From an uncultured Polaribacter sp. (GTDB lineage: Bacteria; Bacteroidota; Bacteroidia; Flavobacteriales; Flavobacteriaceae): a DNA stretch of 64,000 bases. Below are positions 44,557 through 54,555 of the stretch, piece by piece. The first letter of the stretch is position 1. Each line of letters begins with the position of its first letter. Where the stretch lies: positions 30,238 to 94,237 of the forward strand of contig NZ_CANLXV010000014.1 in assembly GCF_947495205.1 (NCBI RefSeq), given 5' to 3'. The notes under the pieces were generated by a model. That model worked only from the letters and a program-made list of their open reading frames with translations. It was not told where the DNA came from and did not search any database. A program made the position numbers and the translations under genes.

Positions 44557-44675
44557 ACATTGCAATATTACTAATATTCTTTTTGTTTATAGATTTTATC
44601 TAATCAAAACCTTATTTTTACGCTTTAAAGCGGATGTAATTTTCGCTCTTTAAAAAAAACTTAAAATAAAAATTA

Positions 44676-45644
44676 ATGTCTAGAATATTAACAGGTGTAC
44701 AAAGTACAGGAACACCACATTTAGGAAATTTATTAGGTGCTATTTTACCCGCAATAGAAATGGCTAATAATCCAGAAAATGAAGCTTTTTTATTTATAGC
44801 AGATATGCATTCTTTAACACAAATAAAAGACGGTAATCTTTTAAGAGAAAATACGTATAGTACAGCTGCAACTTGGTTGGCTTGTGGTTTAGATATTACT
44901 AAAACTGTTTTTTATAGACAGAGTGATATACCACAGGTAACAGAATTATCTTGGTATTTGAGCTGTTTTTTTCCTTACCAACGTTTAACTTTAGCACATA
45001 GTTTTAAAGACAAAGCAGATCGTTTAGAAGACGTAAATGCGGGTTTATTTACGTACCCAATGCTTATGGCTGCAGATATTTTATTGTATGATGCAGAGGT
45101 TGTACCTGTTGGCAAAGATCAACTGCAACATTTAGAAATGGCAAGAGATGTTGCAAATAGATTAAATAATAGTGTGGGAGAAACCTTAATTGCGCCCCAA
45201 GCAAAAATACAAGAGCATACAAAATTAGTGCCTGGTATAGATGGCGAAAAGATGAGTAAATCTAGAAATAATACCATTAATATTTTTTTAACCGATAAAA
45301 AGTTAAGAAAGCAAATAATGGGCATTAAAACAGATAGTTTAGCTCTAGAAGCCCCAAAAAATCCAGATACAGATAATGTTTTTGCATTGTATAAATTATT
45401 AGCTTCTGATACACAAATAAATCAGATGCGTGCTAATTATGTGGGTGGAAATTACGGTTATGGCCATGCAAAACAAGCTTTGTATGAATTAATTATAGAT
45501 AAGTTTGCCGTTGTTAGACAACGTTACAATCATTTTATGGACAATAGAAATGAAATTGATGAAGCACTTAAAGTAGGTGCAGAAAAGGCAACTTTGGTGG
45601 CAAATGATGTTTTAAAAAGGGTAAGAGCTAAAGTAGGCTATTAA
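44676..45644 (+). CDS. trpS: Tryptophan-tRNA ligase
   Basis: 322 residues, full length class I synthetase. LTGVQSTGTPHLGNLLGA carries the HIGH-type motif, ADMHSLTQIKD and the dimer region are typical, and GEKMSKSRNNTI is KMSKS. It is followed by an intrinsic terminator. Confidence 0.97.
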   Translation: MSRILTGVQSTGTPHLGNLLGAILPAIEMANNPENEAFLFIADMHSLTQIKDGNLLRENTYSTAATWLACGLDITKTVFYRQSDIPQVTELSWYLSCFFPYQRLTLAHSFKDKADRLEDVNAGLFTYPMLMAADILLYDAEVVPVGKDQLQHLEMARDVANRLNNSVGETLIAPQAKIQEHTKLVPGIDGEKMSKSRNNTINIFLTDKKLRKQIMGIKTDSLALEAPKNPDTDNVFALYKLLASDTQINQMRANYVGGNYGYGHAKQALYELIIDKFAVVRQRYNHFMDNRNEIDEALKVGAEKATLVANDVLKRVRAKVGY

Positions 45645-45663
45645 TTATATCTTTAAATTTTAT

Positions 45664-45694
45664 AAAAAACCACGCAAATATTGCGTGGTTTTTT
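45664..45694 (+). terminator. Intrinsic terminator after trpS
   Basis: CCACGCAA (45670-45677), loop ATA, TTGCGTGG (45681-45688), then T6. Confidence 0.93.
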
Positions 45695-45785
45695 GTGCGC
45701 TTATTTTGTGATAAAACACACTATTAAAAACGGTAAGACTTTGTTATTTTGTTTTTAGTTTTAGAAAACTCAATTTAAATTATTC

Positions 45786-46283
45786 TTAAACCCATTGGCA
45801 AACAATACCAGCCATAATAGCTAAAGTAAGTAACCAATACCCTGCATTTATAGCAATGTATTTAAAAGATTTTTTTTCAAATAAAGCTTGAATGGCTAAA
45901 ATGGGCATGCTTAAGAAAAAGCCATAGATAATTCCATGAAAAGCACCGTGTTTAAATGTTCTAAAACGGTCTCCATAAGTAGCAGTAAAATTTTCGAATA
46001 ATTGAAAAGCTTCTCCTGTTTGCTCATTAAAACCAGGTTCGCCAGCTAAGGTAGAATATACACCCATTTGATGTATTGTCATTGGCATTAAAGCAAACGC
46101 AATTAAAAAACTTAGCACGTAACAAATTAAAAGTGTTTTAACCATATTGGTGCCTTCTAAAGATGCTTTTGTAAAGCCCATTTGAAGCATCCACGTTTTA
46201 CCAAATAAAGGACCATACCAAATAGAACCTATTAGCATTGGTACAAATGCGGCAATTATAAAAGCAAAAAAATTCATTTCCAT
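45786..46283 (-). CDS. DUF1761 membrane protein
   Basis: 165 residues, four hydrophobic helices. The N-terminal FIIAAFVPMLIGSIWYGPLFGKTW matches the DUF1761 pattern (GxxWYGPLFG). The function is unknown. A -7 box TATCTTTG (46310-46317, minus) stands 27 bp upstream of the ATG. It is a single-gene unit. Confidence 0.85.
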   Translation of the reverse strand: MEMNFFAFIIAAFVPMLIGSIWYGPLFGKTWMLQMGFTKASLEGTNMVKTLLICYVLSFLIAFALMPMTIHQMGVYSTLAGEPGFNEQTGEAFQLFENFTATYGDRFRTFKHGAFHGIIYGFFLSMPILAIQALFEKKSFKYIAINAGYWLLTLAIMAGIVCQWV

Positions 46284-46353
46284 CTTAAAAATAGTTTTTG
46301 GTTGAGAACCAAAGATAGGAAATAAGAAATTATGGTGGAATTGTAAAAGCTAT

Positions 46354-46385
46354 AAACCCAAAAAGAAGCTCTTCTTTTTGGGTTT
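46354..46385 (-). terminator. Intrinsic terminator of the DUF4837 gene region
   Basis: AAACCCAAAAAGAAG (46354-46368) pairs with CTTCTTTTTGGGTTT (46371-46385); a strong stem beyond the 3' end of the minus-strand DUF4837 gene and upstream of the DUF1761 gene. The U tract is short. Confidence 0.6.
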
Positions 46386-46408
46386 AAGATTGTAATATAA
46401 TAAGTTTT

Positions 46409-47392
46409 CTAATTTATTTTTAAAGATTTACCAATAGCTTCTAATTCAAACAAAAACGCGCGCTTGTTTACAGATGGCGCGTAGGTAAAACCTTCAAAAA
46501 CAATAACTCTATTGTTTTTTTTGTCTATTACAGAATAGTTAATAAAAGGGCCTGCCATAAAATCGTTTTTAACTTCCCATTTTCCACGAGTTTCAAAAGC
46601 TTTAGTACCATTTACAATAGTTTCTTGGGTATAAGGTGTGTAGGCTTCTTCTGTAATCATGTGCATGGTTTCTTGGTCTGAACCTGGTATGTGAGCTTCT
46701 CCAATACTATCTCTAACAGCAACAATATTTTCTGCAACTTTAGTTTCATCCTTTAAAGGAATGGCATAAATTAAAATATTATTACTACCTGTTTTTGCAA
46801 TGCCGCTTTTTAGATGCTGTCTTAACCATAAAAAATTACCTGTATCTTCTACAGTTCTAAAATTATCTGGTATTGTAAAATCTATATTTAAACTATTTAA
46901 TGTTTTATAGTTGGCATTATTTATACGTCTATTGGTAAAGATATTTTGAGTGTTTTTAATTTCAGATTCTAAAAAGGTTTGTATAATTTTTTCCTCATTT
47001 TTTTTAAACATTGCTATTGCACTAGCGTTATCTTTACCATAAATATAAACTATGGTTTGTGGTTTTGCATATATATTTTGTTTTACATAAAACTCATCTT
47101 TATCTGCTGTTCCAATAACTAAGATATTTCTGTTTATCTTCATCATACTATTAAAACCAGCTGGTGCAATTTGTGATACTTTTAAAACAGGTTCTGGTTG
47201 AGGTAAGCCCACAACAAGTTCTCCAAAAGAATTTCTTATTATTGTGCCTAAATCTCCATTCCAGTTACTGGCTTTGGTAACTACCATAACTTTATTTAAA
47301 GTTCCTATAGAACCTCTTAGTACAAATTTATCGTTTCCTTGGCAAGCGGAAAGCAGTGCAAAAAGAATACAAATGGCTACTATTTTTTTCAT
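46409..47392 (-). CDS. DUF4837 family lipoprotein
   Basis: 327 residues from ATG 47392 (MKKIVAICILFALLSAC); a longer frame to 47437 would bury the signal sequence. Lipobox LSAC. The body includes VMVVTKASNWNGDLGTIIR, FLWLRQHLKSGIAKTGSNNIL and ETRGKWEVKNDFMAGPFINY, which I recognise as DUF4837, a Bacteroidota family of unknown function. No neighbours point to a role. Confidence 0.85.
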   Translation of the reverse strand: MKKIVAICILFALLSACQGNDKFVLRGSIGTLNKVMVVTKASNWNGDLGTIIRNSFGELVVGLPQPEPVLKVSQIAPAGFNSMMKINRNILVIGTADKDEFYVKQNIYAKPQTIVYIYGKDNASAIAMFKKNEEKIIQTFLESEIKNTQNIFTNRRINNANYKTLNSLNIDFTIPDNFRTVEDTGNFLWLRQHLKSGIAKTGSNNILIYAIPLKDETKVAENIVAVRDSIGEAHIPGSDQETMHMITEEAYTPYTQETIVNGTKAFETRGKWEVKNDFMAGPFINYSVIDKKNNRVIVFEGFTYAPSVNKRAFLFELEAIGKSLKIN

Positions 47393-47516
47393 AATGTATG
47401 GTTGTAAATTATTAAGTTTGATTTTCAGAAATAGCATAGCAACAATTGTTCCAATGATATGTTTTTAACTTATAAAAAAGTTAAAAAATATTAGATTTCT
47501 TTTTCTGCGGATAAAG

Positions 47517-48887
47517 TTATAGTTTTTTTGGATATACAGACAAACGTTGTCCTATTTTTAATTGACTTGTTTTAAGTCGATTCCATTTTTTTAAATCGCT
47601 TACCCTTACACCATATTTTTTTGCAATTTTACCAAGATAATCGCCACTTTTTACTTTGTATCGCACTCTTTGGTCCATTTCAAAGTACTTAGGTAAGGGT
47701 TTTTCTCTTTTGGCATCATTTTCATCTGCCAAAGCATAAATTGCGTTTTCTTTATCTAAAAATTCTATAATTTTATTACTTGGTAGCCTTACTGCATAAT
47801 TTTTACCTTTTATAAAGGGAATAATATCTAATTTATAAGAAGGGTTTAGATTGCTAATAATTTCTTCATCTAAATTAATTTTCTCAGCAATTTGATCAAA
47901 ACCAATGGTTCTTTTAATACGAATGGTATCTGTTTCAAAATTAAAATATGCTGGAATATCACTATAAATATTATGCTCATTTGCATATTCAAAAATATAC
48001 ATAGTAGCATAAAAAGCGGGTACATAACCTGCCGTTTCTCTTGGTAAATAAGGTCTTATATTCCAATAGTTTTTGTTTCCACCAGAACGTTTTATAGCTT
48101 TTCTAACATTTCCTGGGCCAGAATTATAAGCGGCTAAGGCCAAATCCCAATCGCCAAAAATGTTAAAAAGTTCACTTAAATATTTGCAAGCAGCAATGGT
48201 TGCTTGTACAGGATTTTGGCGCTCATCTACATAAGAACTTACCTTTAAACCAAACTGTATACCTGTGCCATACATAAATTGCCACAAACCTGTTGCACCA
48301 ACTCTAGATTTTATTTTTGGTCTTAATGCAGATTCTACAATAGCCAAATATTTCATTTCTAAAGGAATATCATATAGGTTTAAATGTTGCTCAAACATGG
48401 GAAAATAATATTTTGCCTTTGCCATTAAAGCCGGATAATATTTTTTTCGATACAACAAATAACTATTGATTACTTTTTCTAAAGAAGCATTATATGCTAA
48501 GTTAAAAGGTGTTCTACTGTTTAATGTATTAAGCCTTAATTTTAGTAAATCTGTGGTTACAGAAGTTTTGGTTTCGCCAATAATATCTTTATCATTAAGA
48601 ACATAAGTTAAAGTGTCTATTAAAGGCGATTTAAATTTTGCAGCAATCCATAAACTATCGATTTTGGTTAATTGTTTGTCTGTAAAAACTGCCGTTTGTG
48701 TACTGTCTTTCTGTAAGCTTAAACTGTCTATAGTTTTTATAGGAAAAACTGTGTCTTTTTTTACTAAAAGAGTATCTATTTTTGTTTCAATTAATAGTGT
48801 ATCCTTTTTCAATTGAAAGATGGTATCCTTTTTTTCTTGTGAAAAAATGGCGGCAGTAAAAAATAAGAAAAGAAGTAGTTTTTGCAT
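47517..48887 (-). CDS. Membrane-bound lytic murein transglycosylase with LysM (MltD-like)
   Basis: 456 residues: signal peptide (~1-16), a low-complexity Lys/Asp-rich linker (~17-60), an SLT domain (~150-300) with catalytic Glu in IVESALRPK, GATGLWQFMYGTG and AAYNSGPGNVRKAI, and a C-terminal LysM (~408-453; YKVKSGDYLGKIAKKYGV). It cleaves peptidoglycan. It lies 39 bp downstream of xth, probably the same transcript. Confidence 0.93.
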   Translation of the reverse strand: MQKLLLFLFFTAAIFSQEKKDTIFQLKKDTLLIETKIDTLLVKKDTVFPIKTIDSLSLQKDSTQTAVFTDKQLTKIDSLWIAAKFKSPLIDTLTYVLNDKDIIGETKTSVTTDLLKLRLNTLNSRTPFNLAYNASLEKVINSYLLYRKKYYPALMAKAKYYFPMFEQHLNLYDIPLEMKYLAIVESALRPKIKSRVGATGLWQFMYGTGIQFGLKVSSYVDERQNPVQATIAACKYLSELFNIFGDWDLALAAYNSGPGNVRKAIKRSGGNKNYWNIRPYLPRETAGYVPAFYATMYIFEYANEHNIYSDIPAYFNFETDTIRIKRTIGFDQIAEKINLDEEIISNLNPSYKLDIIPFIKGKNYAVRLPSNKIIEFLDKENAIYALADENDAKREKPLPKYFEMDQRVRYKVKSGDYLGKIAKKYGVRVSDLKKWNRLKTSQLKIGQRLSVYPKKL

Positions 48888-48926
48888 TCAGTATTTTTAG
48901 GTTTTATAAAGATAAAACTGTTTTTT

Positions 48927-49688
48927 TTAAAGATTTAATTCTACTGCAATTGGGCAATGGTCGGAATGTTTTGCCTCTGGTAAAATATAAGCTCTACTAA
49001 TTTTATCTTGTAAAGGTTTGGTTACCATGGCATAATCTAAACGCCAACCTTTGTTGTTTGCTCTAGAATTTGCTCTATAACTCCACCAAGAATATTCTTG
49101 TTTTTCTGGATTTAAGAAACGAAAACTATCTATAAAACCGCTGTTTATAAATTTAGAGAGCCAATCTCTTTCTTCTGGTAAAAAACCAGAAACACCTTTC
49201 ATTTTTGGGTTATGAATATCTATGGCTTCATGACAAATATTATAGTCTCCACAAACTACTAAATTTGGTATTGTTTTTCTTAATGTTGATAAATATTCTA
49301 GAATTTCATCCATATAATTAAACTTATAATCTAGTCTTGCTGTATTTGTGCCAGAGGGTAAATACATGCTCATTACAGATACGTCATCAAAATCTACTCT
49401 TAGGTTTCTTCCTTCAAAATCCATAGTTTCTATACCAGTGCCATATGCTATATGATTTGGTTTTTCTTTACAAAAGATTGCCACAGAAGAGTAGCCTTTT
49501 TTTTCTGCAGAAAACCAATAATGGTAAGGGTAGCCTGCAGCCTCAAATTCTTCTAAATTTAATTGCTCTTTATGCGCTTTGGTTTCTTGTATGCAAATTA
49601 CATCTGGATTTGCAGCCTTTAACCAATCTAAAAACCCTTTTTTTAATGCAGCTCTTATGCCGTTTACGTTGTATGATATTATTTTCAT
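48927..49688 (-). CDS. xth: Exodeoxyribonuclease III (AP endonuclease)
   Basis: 253 residues, exonuclease III/APE fold. Motifs: ISYNVNGIRAALKKGF, CIQETKAHKEQL (metal Glu), MYLPSGTN, CGDYNICHEAIDIHNP, NKGWRLDYAM and catalytic SDHCPIAVEL. It acts in base excision repair at abasic sites. First gene of the pair with the transglycosylase. Confidence 0.95.
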   Translation of the reverse strand: MKIISYNVNGIRAALKKGFLDWLKAANPDVICIQETKAHKEQLNLEEFEAAGYPYHYWFSAEKKGYSSVAIFCKEKPNHIAYGTGIETMDFEGRNLRVDFDDVSVMSMYLPSGTNTARLDYKFNYMDEILEYLSTLRKTIPNLVVCGDYNICHEAIDIHNPKMKGVSGFLPEERDWLSKFINSGFIDSFRFLNPEKQEYSWWSYRANSRANNKGWRLDYAMVTKPLQDKISRAYILPEAKHSDHCPIAVELNL

Positions 49689-49872
49689 ATTGCCTTTTTT
49701 AATTTCCCTAAAAGGGAAAAAATACGCTTTTGTTTATAGTATTATATGCTTAACCAATTGATTAAATTTTTTATTGATTCTAAATTTTAAAAGTTTTAGA
49801 CTCATTTAGAGTAATTAGACTTTTTATATTTATTTGTTTACTTTTATTCTAGATGCATTTAACTTACTTATT

Positions 49873-50106
49873 TTATTCATCTAAAATAATTGGTTTCTTT
49901 AAAAAGAGCCATGTAATTTGTATTTTTGTACCAGTTTGGGTTTGAATTTTCTTTTTTCTTGGCGACAAAATAAATAAAAATGGCATTATAATTAGGATTC
50001 TAATCAGAAGACGATCTACATGAAATACAAAATCTAAAATTGCACTTAAAACCAAAACAGTAGCAAAACCTATTAAAAAGGGTTTTTGAGCTAAATATTT
50101 AATCAT
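49873..50106 (-). CDS. Small membrane protein, paralogue of the next gene
   Basis: 77 residues, two hydrophobic helices then a polar tail. The tail ILSPRKKKIQTQTGTKIQITWLF matches that of the protein encoded at 50110-50340 (VLSPKVKIVEKQTGEEEQI-KWLF), so the two are tandem paralogues. No known family is recognised. Three base pairs separate the genes. Confidence 0.72.
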   Translation of the reverse strand: MIKYLAQKPFLIGFATVLVLSAILDFVFHVDRLLIRILIIMPFLFILSPRKKKIQTQTGTKIQITWLFLKKPIILDE

Positions 50107-50109
50107 ACT

Positions 50110-50340
50110 TTACATTTTTTTATTGATTACCTTTTTAAAAAATAACCATTTTATTTGCTCTTCTTCTCCGGTTTGTTTTTCTACAATTTTTACTTTGGGA
50201 GACAATACAAAAGCCAACGCACAAGCAACACCAGTGCTTAAAAAAGTGTTTTCAATTTTAAAAACCTCTTTTGCTAAAGTTATAAAACACACAATTAAAA
50301 TAGGATTTATGAGCCAATAAAATTTTTTAAATAAATGCAT
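50110..50340 (-). CDS. Small membrane protein, paralogue of the previous gene
   Basis: 76 residues, two hydrophobic helices (~7-24 and ~35-47) and a charged C-terminus with SPK-x-KIVEKQTG-x-EEQI-KWLFFKK. It follows the acyl-CoA synthetase gene by 4 bp, suggesting an operon. The function is unknown. Confidence 0.72.
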   Translation of the reverse strand: MHLFKKFYWLINPILIVCFITLAKEVFKIENTFLSTGVACALAFVLSPKVKIVEKQTGEEEQIKWLFFKKVINKKM

Positions 50341-50344
50341 AAAA

Positions 50345-52144
50345 TTAATAATTATCTCTTAAGGTTCTTCTCATAATTTTATTACTCGCAGTTCTAGGCA
50401 ATGTATTAATTTTTACAAAATCCATTACCTTAAACAGCGGATTCAATTCTTTTTTTACAATTTGTTGTGCCAATTCTAAGCGTTTTTCGTTGTTATTTTT
50501 GTTATTTTTTTCAACATAAAAAACCACTAATTTTGCTGGACCGCCATCTTTAGGTGCAACTGCAATTGCCGCAGATTCCTGCACAAAACTTAGCAGGTTT
50601 ATAGCAGCTTCTATTTGAGTAGCACTTACTTTAATTCCGCCTAAATTCATAGCATCATCTACTCTTCCTAAAATTTTAAAATAACCATTTGGTAAAGTTT
50701 GTAGTTCATCTCCGTGCCTTCTTAAAATGCTTTTATATTTTGGTGTATTTTTGTAATAAATATCAAAATGATCTTTATTTAAAAGATTGTTAGAAAGCCC
50801 CATAATTGGCGGAATTAAAAAAACCTCTCCTTTTTTGGTTGCAGTATAACTTTCATCCAGTAAAACAAAATTAGTACCCAAAGCTTTGGTAGAAAAGGTA
50901 CTTGCCTTATTTTCTTGTACAACAGTGCTAGTTACATAACCACCACCTATTTCTGTGCCACCACAGTATTCTATTACAGGTTTGTTATTTGCCAATTGCA
51001 TTAAATATTCCATTTCTGTAGGATTAGAAACTTCTCCTGTAGAACTAAAATTTTTAATAGCACTCCAATCTAGAGATTCCATACAAGCCTTATTTTTCCA
51101 GTGTTTTACAATGCTAGGAATTACACCCAACATGCTTACATTAGCTTCTTGTACAAATTTTCCAAAGTTTTTATCTAAAGGCGCATCATAATACAATGCT
51201 ATTGCTGCTTTATTTATTAGCGTTGCAAAAATTAACCAAGGTCCCATCATCCACCCTAAGTTTGTTGGCCAACAAACAACATCATTTTGTTGTATGTTTT
51301 GATGGTAAAAACCATCTGAAGCGGCTTTAATTGCTGTAGTAGCATTCCAAGGAATTGCTTTAGGTTCACTTGTAGTTCCTGAAGAAAATAAAATTGTTAT
51401 ATTTTCTTGAGGTGTTAATTGTACCGCCGTAAAATTGGTGTTTTCAGATAAAAAATCATTCCAAAAAACATCGTTATTTCTTAGGGTAACCTTTGCTGTA
51501 GTTTGGGTTTGCAAAACTACAATTTTATGGGCTTTTGCCTGTACAACTTTTTCATATAAAGAAAACGTTTTGTTAGCTCTTACTAAAAAATCTTGTGTAA
51601 AAATTACTTTTGGTTTTGTAATTGCCAAACGAATTTCAATTTCTTTTGGCGTAAAACTATCTACAATAGTGGCTACTACAATACCCGCTTTTATGGCTGC
51701 TAAATAAATAGCAACACACTCTAAAGTCATTGGTAAATCTATGGCAATGGTATCTCCTTTTACTATGCCAATGGTTTTAAAACTATTGGCAATACGATTT
51801 ACTAAGTTTTCTAATTGTTTTTGTGTTATTTTTTGAACTGTTGCATTTGGTTTTTGATAAATTAAAGCAACAGCATTATCATTGTTTTTAAAACAAGAAT
51901 CTACAATATTTAATTGTGCACCAAAAAGCCATTTTGCTTGTGTAACGCCATCTTGTAAATTTAATATTTCTGTATATTTTTTTTGTTGAATAATATTTAA
52001 TTCGGCTACAGTTTCGCTCCAGAATTGTTCTTTATTTGCTGTAGACCAACTCCATAATTCTTCATAAGAAGTAAATTGATGTTTCTGCATCAATTTACCA
52101 ATATTAGAATTTTGTATGCTTTTTTCAGTTGGTTTCCAAATCAT
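50345..52144 (-). CDS. AMP-forming acyl-CoA synthetase (acetyl-/acetoacetyl-CoA synthetase-like)
   Basis: 599 residues. ANL superfamily with ACS-type N-terminal domain (FTSYEELWSWSTANKEQFW), AMP-binding LFSSGTTSEPKAIPW, EYCGGTEIGGG, HGDELQTLPNGYFKILGRVDDAMN and the C-terminal lysine region LPRTASNKIMRRTLRDNY. It resembles plant acyl-activating enzymes and acetoacetyl-CoA synthetases; the acid activated is not determinable. It is followed by the two small membrane protein genes. Confidence 0.88.
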   Translation of the reverse strand: MIWKPTEKSIQNSNIGKLMQKHQFTSYEELWSWSTANKEQFWSETVAELNIIQQKKYTEILNLQDGVTQAKWLFGAQLNIVDSCFKNNDNAVALIYQKPNATVQKITQKQLENLVNRIANSFKTIGIVKGDTIAIDLPMTLECVAIYLAAIKAGIVVATIVDSFTPKEIEIRLAITKPKVIFTQDFLVRANKTFSLYEKVVQAKAHKIVVLQTQTTAKVTLRNNDVFWNDFLSENTNFTAVQLTPQENITILFSSGTTSEPKAIPWNATTAIKAASDGFYHQNIQQNDVVCWPTNLGWMMGPWLIFATLINKAAIALYYDAPLDKNFGKFVQEANVSMLGVIPSIVKHWKNKACMESLDWSAIKNFSSTGEVSNPTEMEYLMQLANNKPVIEYCGGTEIGGGYVTSTVVQENKASTFSTKALGTNFVLLDESYTATKKGEVFLIPPIMGLSNNLLNKDHFDIYYKNTPKYKSILRRHGDELQTLPNGYFKILGRVDDAMNLGGIKVSATQIEAAINLLSFVQESAAIAVAPKDGGPAKLVVFYVEKNNKNNNEKRLELAQQIVKKELNPLFKVMDFVKINTLPRTASNKIMRRTLRDNY

Positions 52145-52182
52145 AAAGTTGGCTTGCTTATTTTTTTAGAATATGGGTAAGT

Positions 52183-54492
52183 TTAAAAATCTGTATCTTC
52201 TTTAATAATTACTTTAGGTGTATCCTCTTTTTTATTGGCATCTTCTTTTGCAGAGCCTTCTTCGCAGTTGATGTTTACAGATAAATTATCGGGTTTTTCA
52301 AAATCAACTTTACTTATATTTAGGTTTTTATCTGCATAACATTTTTGCATAAATAAAGCCCAAGAAGGTAAAGACATGGTTGCTCCTTGGCCATAGCCAA
52401 TTCCAGGAAAATGGGTTGCTCTGTCTTCTCCACCTGTCCAAACACCAGTTGCTAAATTGGGTACAATACCCATAAACCAGCCATCTGATTGGTTTTGAGT
52501 GGTACCAGTTTTTCCTGCAATATCATTCTTAAACAAGTATGGAAAACCAGTTACAATTTTTGGATAACCTGTTCTTGGAGTTCTTAATCTTACTCCAGAA
52601 CCAGATTGTGTAACACCTTTTAATAAATCGATAACTACATAAGCAGATTCTTCACTTAAAACCTCTTGTGTTTCTGGTGTAAATTCTTCTAAAACTGTTC
52701 CGTTTTTATCTTCTATTCTTGTAATAATCATAGGACTTACGCGCAAACCACTATTTGCAAAAGTTGAGTATGCACTTACCATTTCTAATAAAGACAATTC
52801 AACAGCACCTAAAGCAATAGAAGGATTTGCAGGAATATTACTTTCTATACCCGCAGATTTTGCCAAACGAACTACATTTTGTGGAGAAACCATATCTATT
52901 AACCTTGCAGACATGGTATTTACAGAACCTGCCAAACCTTCTTTTAAAGTTAACATTCCACCATATTTATCGTTAGAATTATCTGGCATCCATTCTTCTG
53001 GAATTCCGTATTTTCCTTTAGGAATTGTGTAATGTACATTAGGAAACTGATCACATGGAGATAGCTTTAATTGATTAATTGCAGTAGCATATACAAATGG
53101 TTTAAAAGTAGAACCTACTTGTCTTTTTTGTTGCCCAACTGCATCAAATTTAAAATGTTTGTAATTTACACCACCAACCCAAGCTTTTATATGGCCTGTT
53201 TGTGGTTCTATTGATAATAAGCCAGAACGCAAAAAATACTTATAATATTTAATAGAATCATTAGGAGACATTATGGTATCTAAATCTCCTTTGTAAGAAA
53301 AAACCTTCATTTTAGTTTTCTTGTTGAAAACTTGATTGATGTATTTTTTAGATTTACCGGCAATTTTTAAACGTTTGTATCTGTCAGAATTTTTCTTAGC
53401 GCGTTCTAAAATGGCTTGAATTTGGTTTTTTTCAATATCGTAAAAAGGTGCTGTTTTATTCTTTTTTTGTTCTTTAAAAAAGAAGCTTTGTAAATTTGCC
53501 ATGTGCTCATTAATTGCTTCTTCTGCATACATTTGCATTCTAGAATCTAAGGTTACAAATATTTTTAAGCCATCTTTAAAAATATTGTATTGCTCGCCAT
53601 TTGGTTTTGGATTATTTTTTACCCAAGCACGCATTACTTTTTGTAAATGACCTCTAAAGTAAGTTGCATAACCTTCGTTATGATTTTCTGGAGTGTAATT
53701 TATTTTAAGTGGTAGTTTTTGTAGCGAATCTTTTTCTTTTGCCGAAATAAATTCATTCTTTAGCATTTGTGCAAAAACAACATTTCTTCTTTGTAGAGAT
53801 TTCTTTTTAGAAACTCTTCTATTTGGGTTGTATTGTCTAGGATTTTTAAGCATAGCTACAATAATTGCAGATTCTTGTAAATCTAAATCTTTGGCTTCTT
53901 TACCAAAGTAAATTCTTGCTGCAGAACGTATACCAGATGCATTAAACAAAAAACCTTGCGTATTTAAATACATTGCAATAATTTCTTGTTTTGTATACTG
54001 GCGTTCTAATTTTACGGAAACCACCCATTCTTTCATTTTTTGTGCAATTCTCACAAAAATATTAGAAGAGGCTTTTTTGGTAAATAAATTTTTTGCCAAT
54101 TGTTGTGTTATGGTACTTGCACCACCGCCGGCTCCTAATTTTGCAACTGCCCTTGCCAAACCTTTAAAATCTATACCAGAGTGCTCAAAAAATCTTTCGT
54201 CTTCTGTAGCAACTAAAGCTTGTATTAGATTATCTGGTAATTCATTAAAGTGAATTGGTGTTCTGTTTTCTGTAGCATATTTACCAATGGTTTTGCCATC
54301 TGCAGAAATTACTTCTGTGGCTAAATTGGTTTGTGGATTTTCTAATTCTTCAAAAGTTGGTAAAGCACCAAAACCACCAACAGATGCTATAAGAAATAAT
54401 AATAAAATTAGCGCAAAACCTCCTAAAACCAAACCCCAAAACCATTTTAGGTATTTTTTAAAACTAGTAGTTGCTGTTTTTTTTGTTGCCAT
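52183..54492 (-). CDS. Bifunctional penicillin-binding protein 1A
   Basis: 769 residues. N-terminal membrane helix (~18-38), GT51 transglycosylase (~60-240; EDERFFEHSGIDFKGLARA, STITQQLAKNLF), then a transpeptidase with GSTFKPFVYATAI (SxxK), SVN triad and AGKTGTTQNQSDGWF. It polymerises and crosslinks peptidoglycan. An acidic/Lys-rich tail follows. gldH is 63 bp upstream on the same strand. Confidence 0.95.
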   Translation of the reverse strand: MATKKTATTSFKKYLKWFWGLVLGGFALILLLFLIASVGGFGALPTFEELENPQTNLATEVISADGKTIGKYATENRTPIHFNELPDNLIQALVATEDERFFEHSGIDFKGLARAVAKLGAGGGASTITQQLAKNLFTKKASSNIFVRIAQKMKEWVVSVKLERQYTKQEIIAMYLNTQGFLFNASGIRSAARIYFGKEAKDLDLQESAIIVAMLKNPRQYNPNRRVSKKKSLQRRNVVFAQMLKNEFISAKEKDSLQKLPLKINYTPENHNEGYATYFRGHLQKVMRAWVKNNPKPNGEQYNIFKDGLKIFVTLDSRMQMYAEEAINEHMANLQSFFFKEQKKNKTAPFYDIEKNQIQAILERAKKNSDRYKRLKIAGKSKKYINQVFNKKTKMKVFSYKGDLDTIMSPNDSIKYYKYFLRSGLLSIEPQTGHIKAWVGGVNYKHFKFDAVGQQKRQVGSTFKPFVYATAINQLKLSPCDQFPNVHYTIPKGKYGIPEEWMPDNSNDKYGGMLTLKEGLAGSVNTMSARLIDMVSPQNVVRLAKSAGIESNIPANPSIALGAVELSLLEMVSAYSTFANSGLRVSPMIITRIEDKNGTVLEEFTPETQEVLSEESAYVVIDLLKGVTQSGSGVRLRTPRTGYPKIVTGFPYLFKNDIAGKTGTTQNQSDGWFMGIVPNLATGVWTGGEDRATHFPGIGYGQGATMSLPSWALFMQKCYADKNLNISKVDFEKPDNLSVNINCEEGSAKEDANKKEDTPKVIIKEDTDF

Positions 54493-54555
54493 AGTAAATA
54501 AAATTGCTTTTAAATTTAGAAGACTGTATTTTTAATACTCTTTTAAAAGAGAAAA

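Noticed and set aside
49700..49730. TTTCCC/GGGAAA hairpin upstream of xth as a terminator
   Set aside because: No T tract follows the stem on the plus strand and there is no gene to end; on the minus strand it would be in the xth leader.
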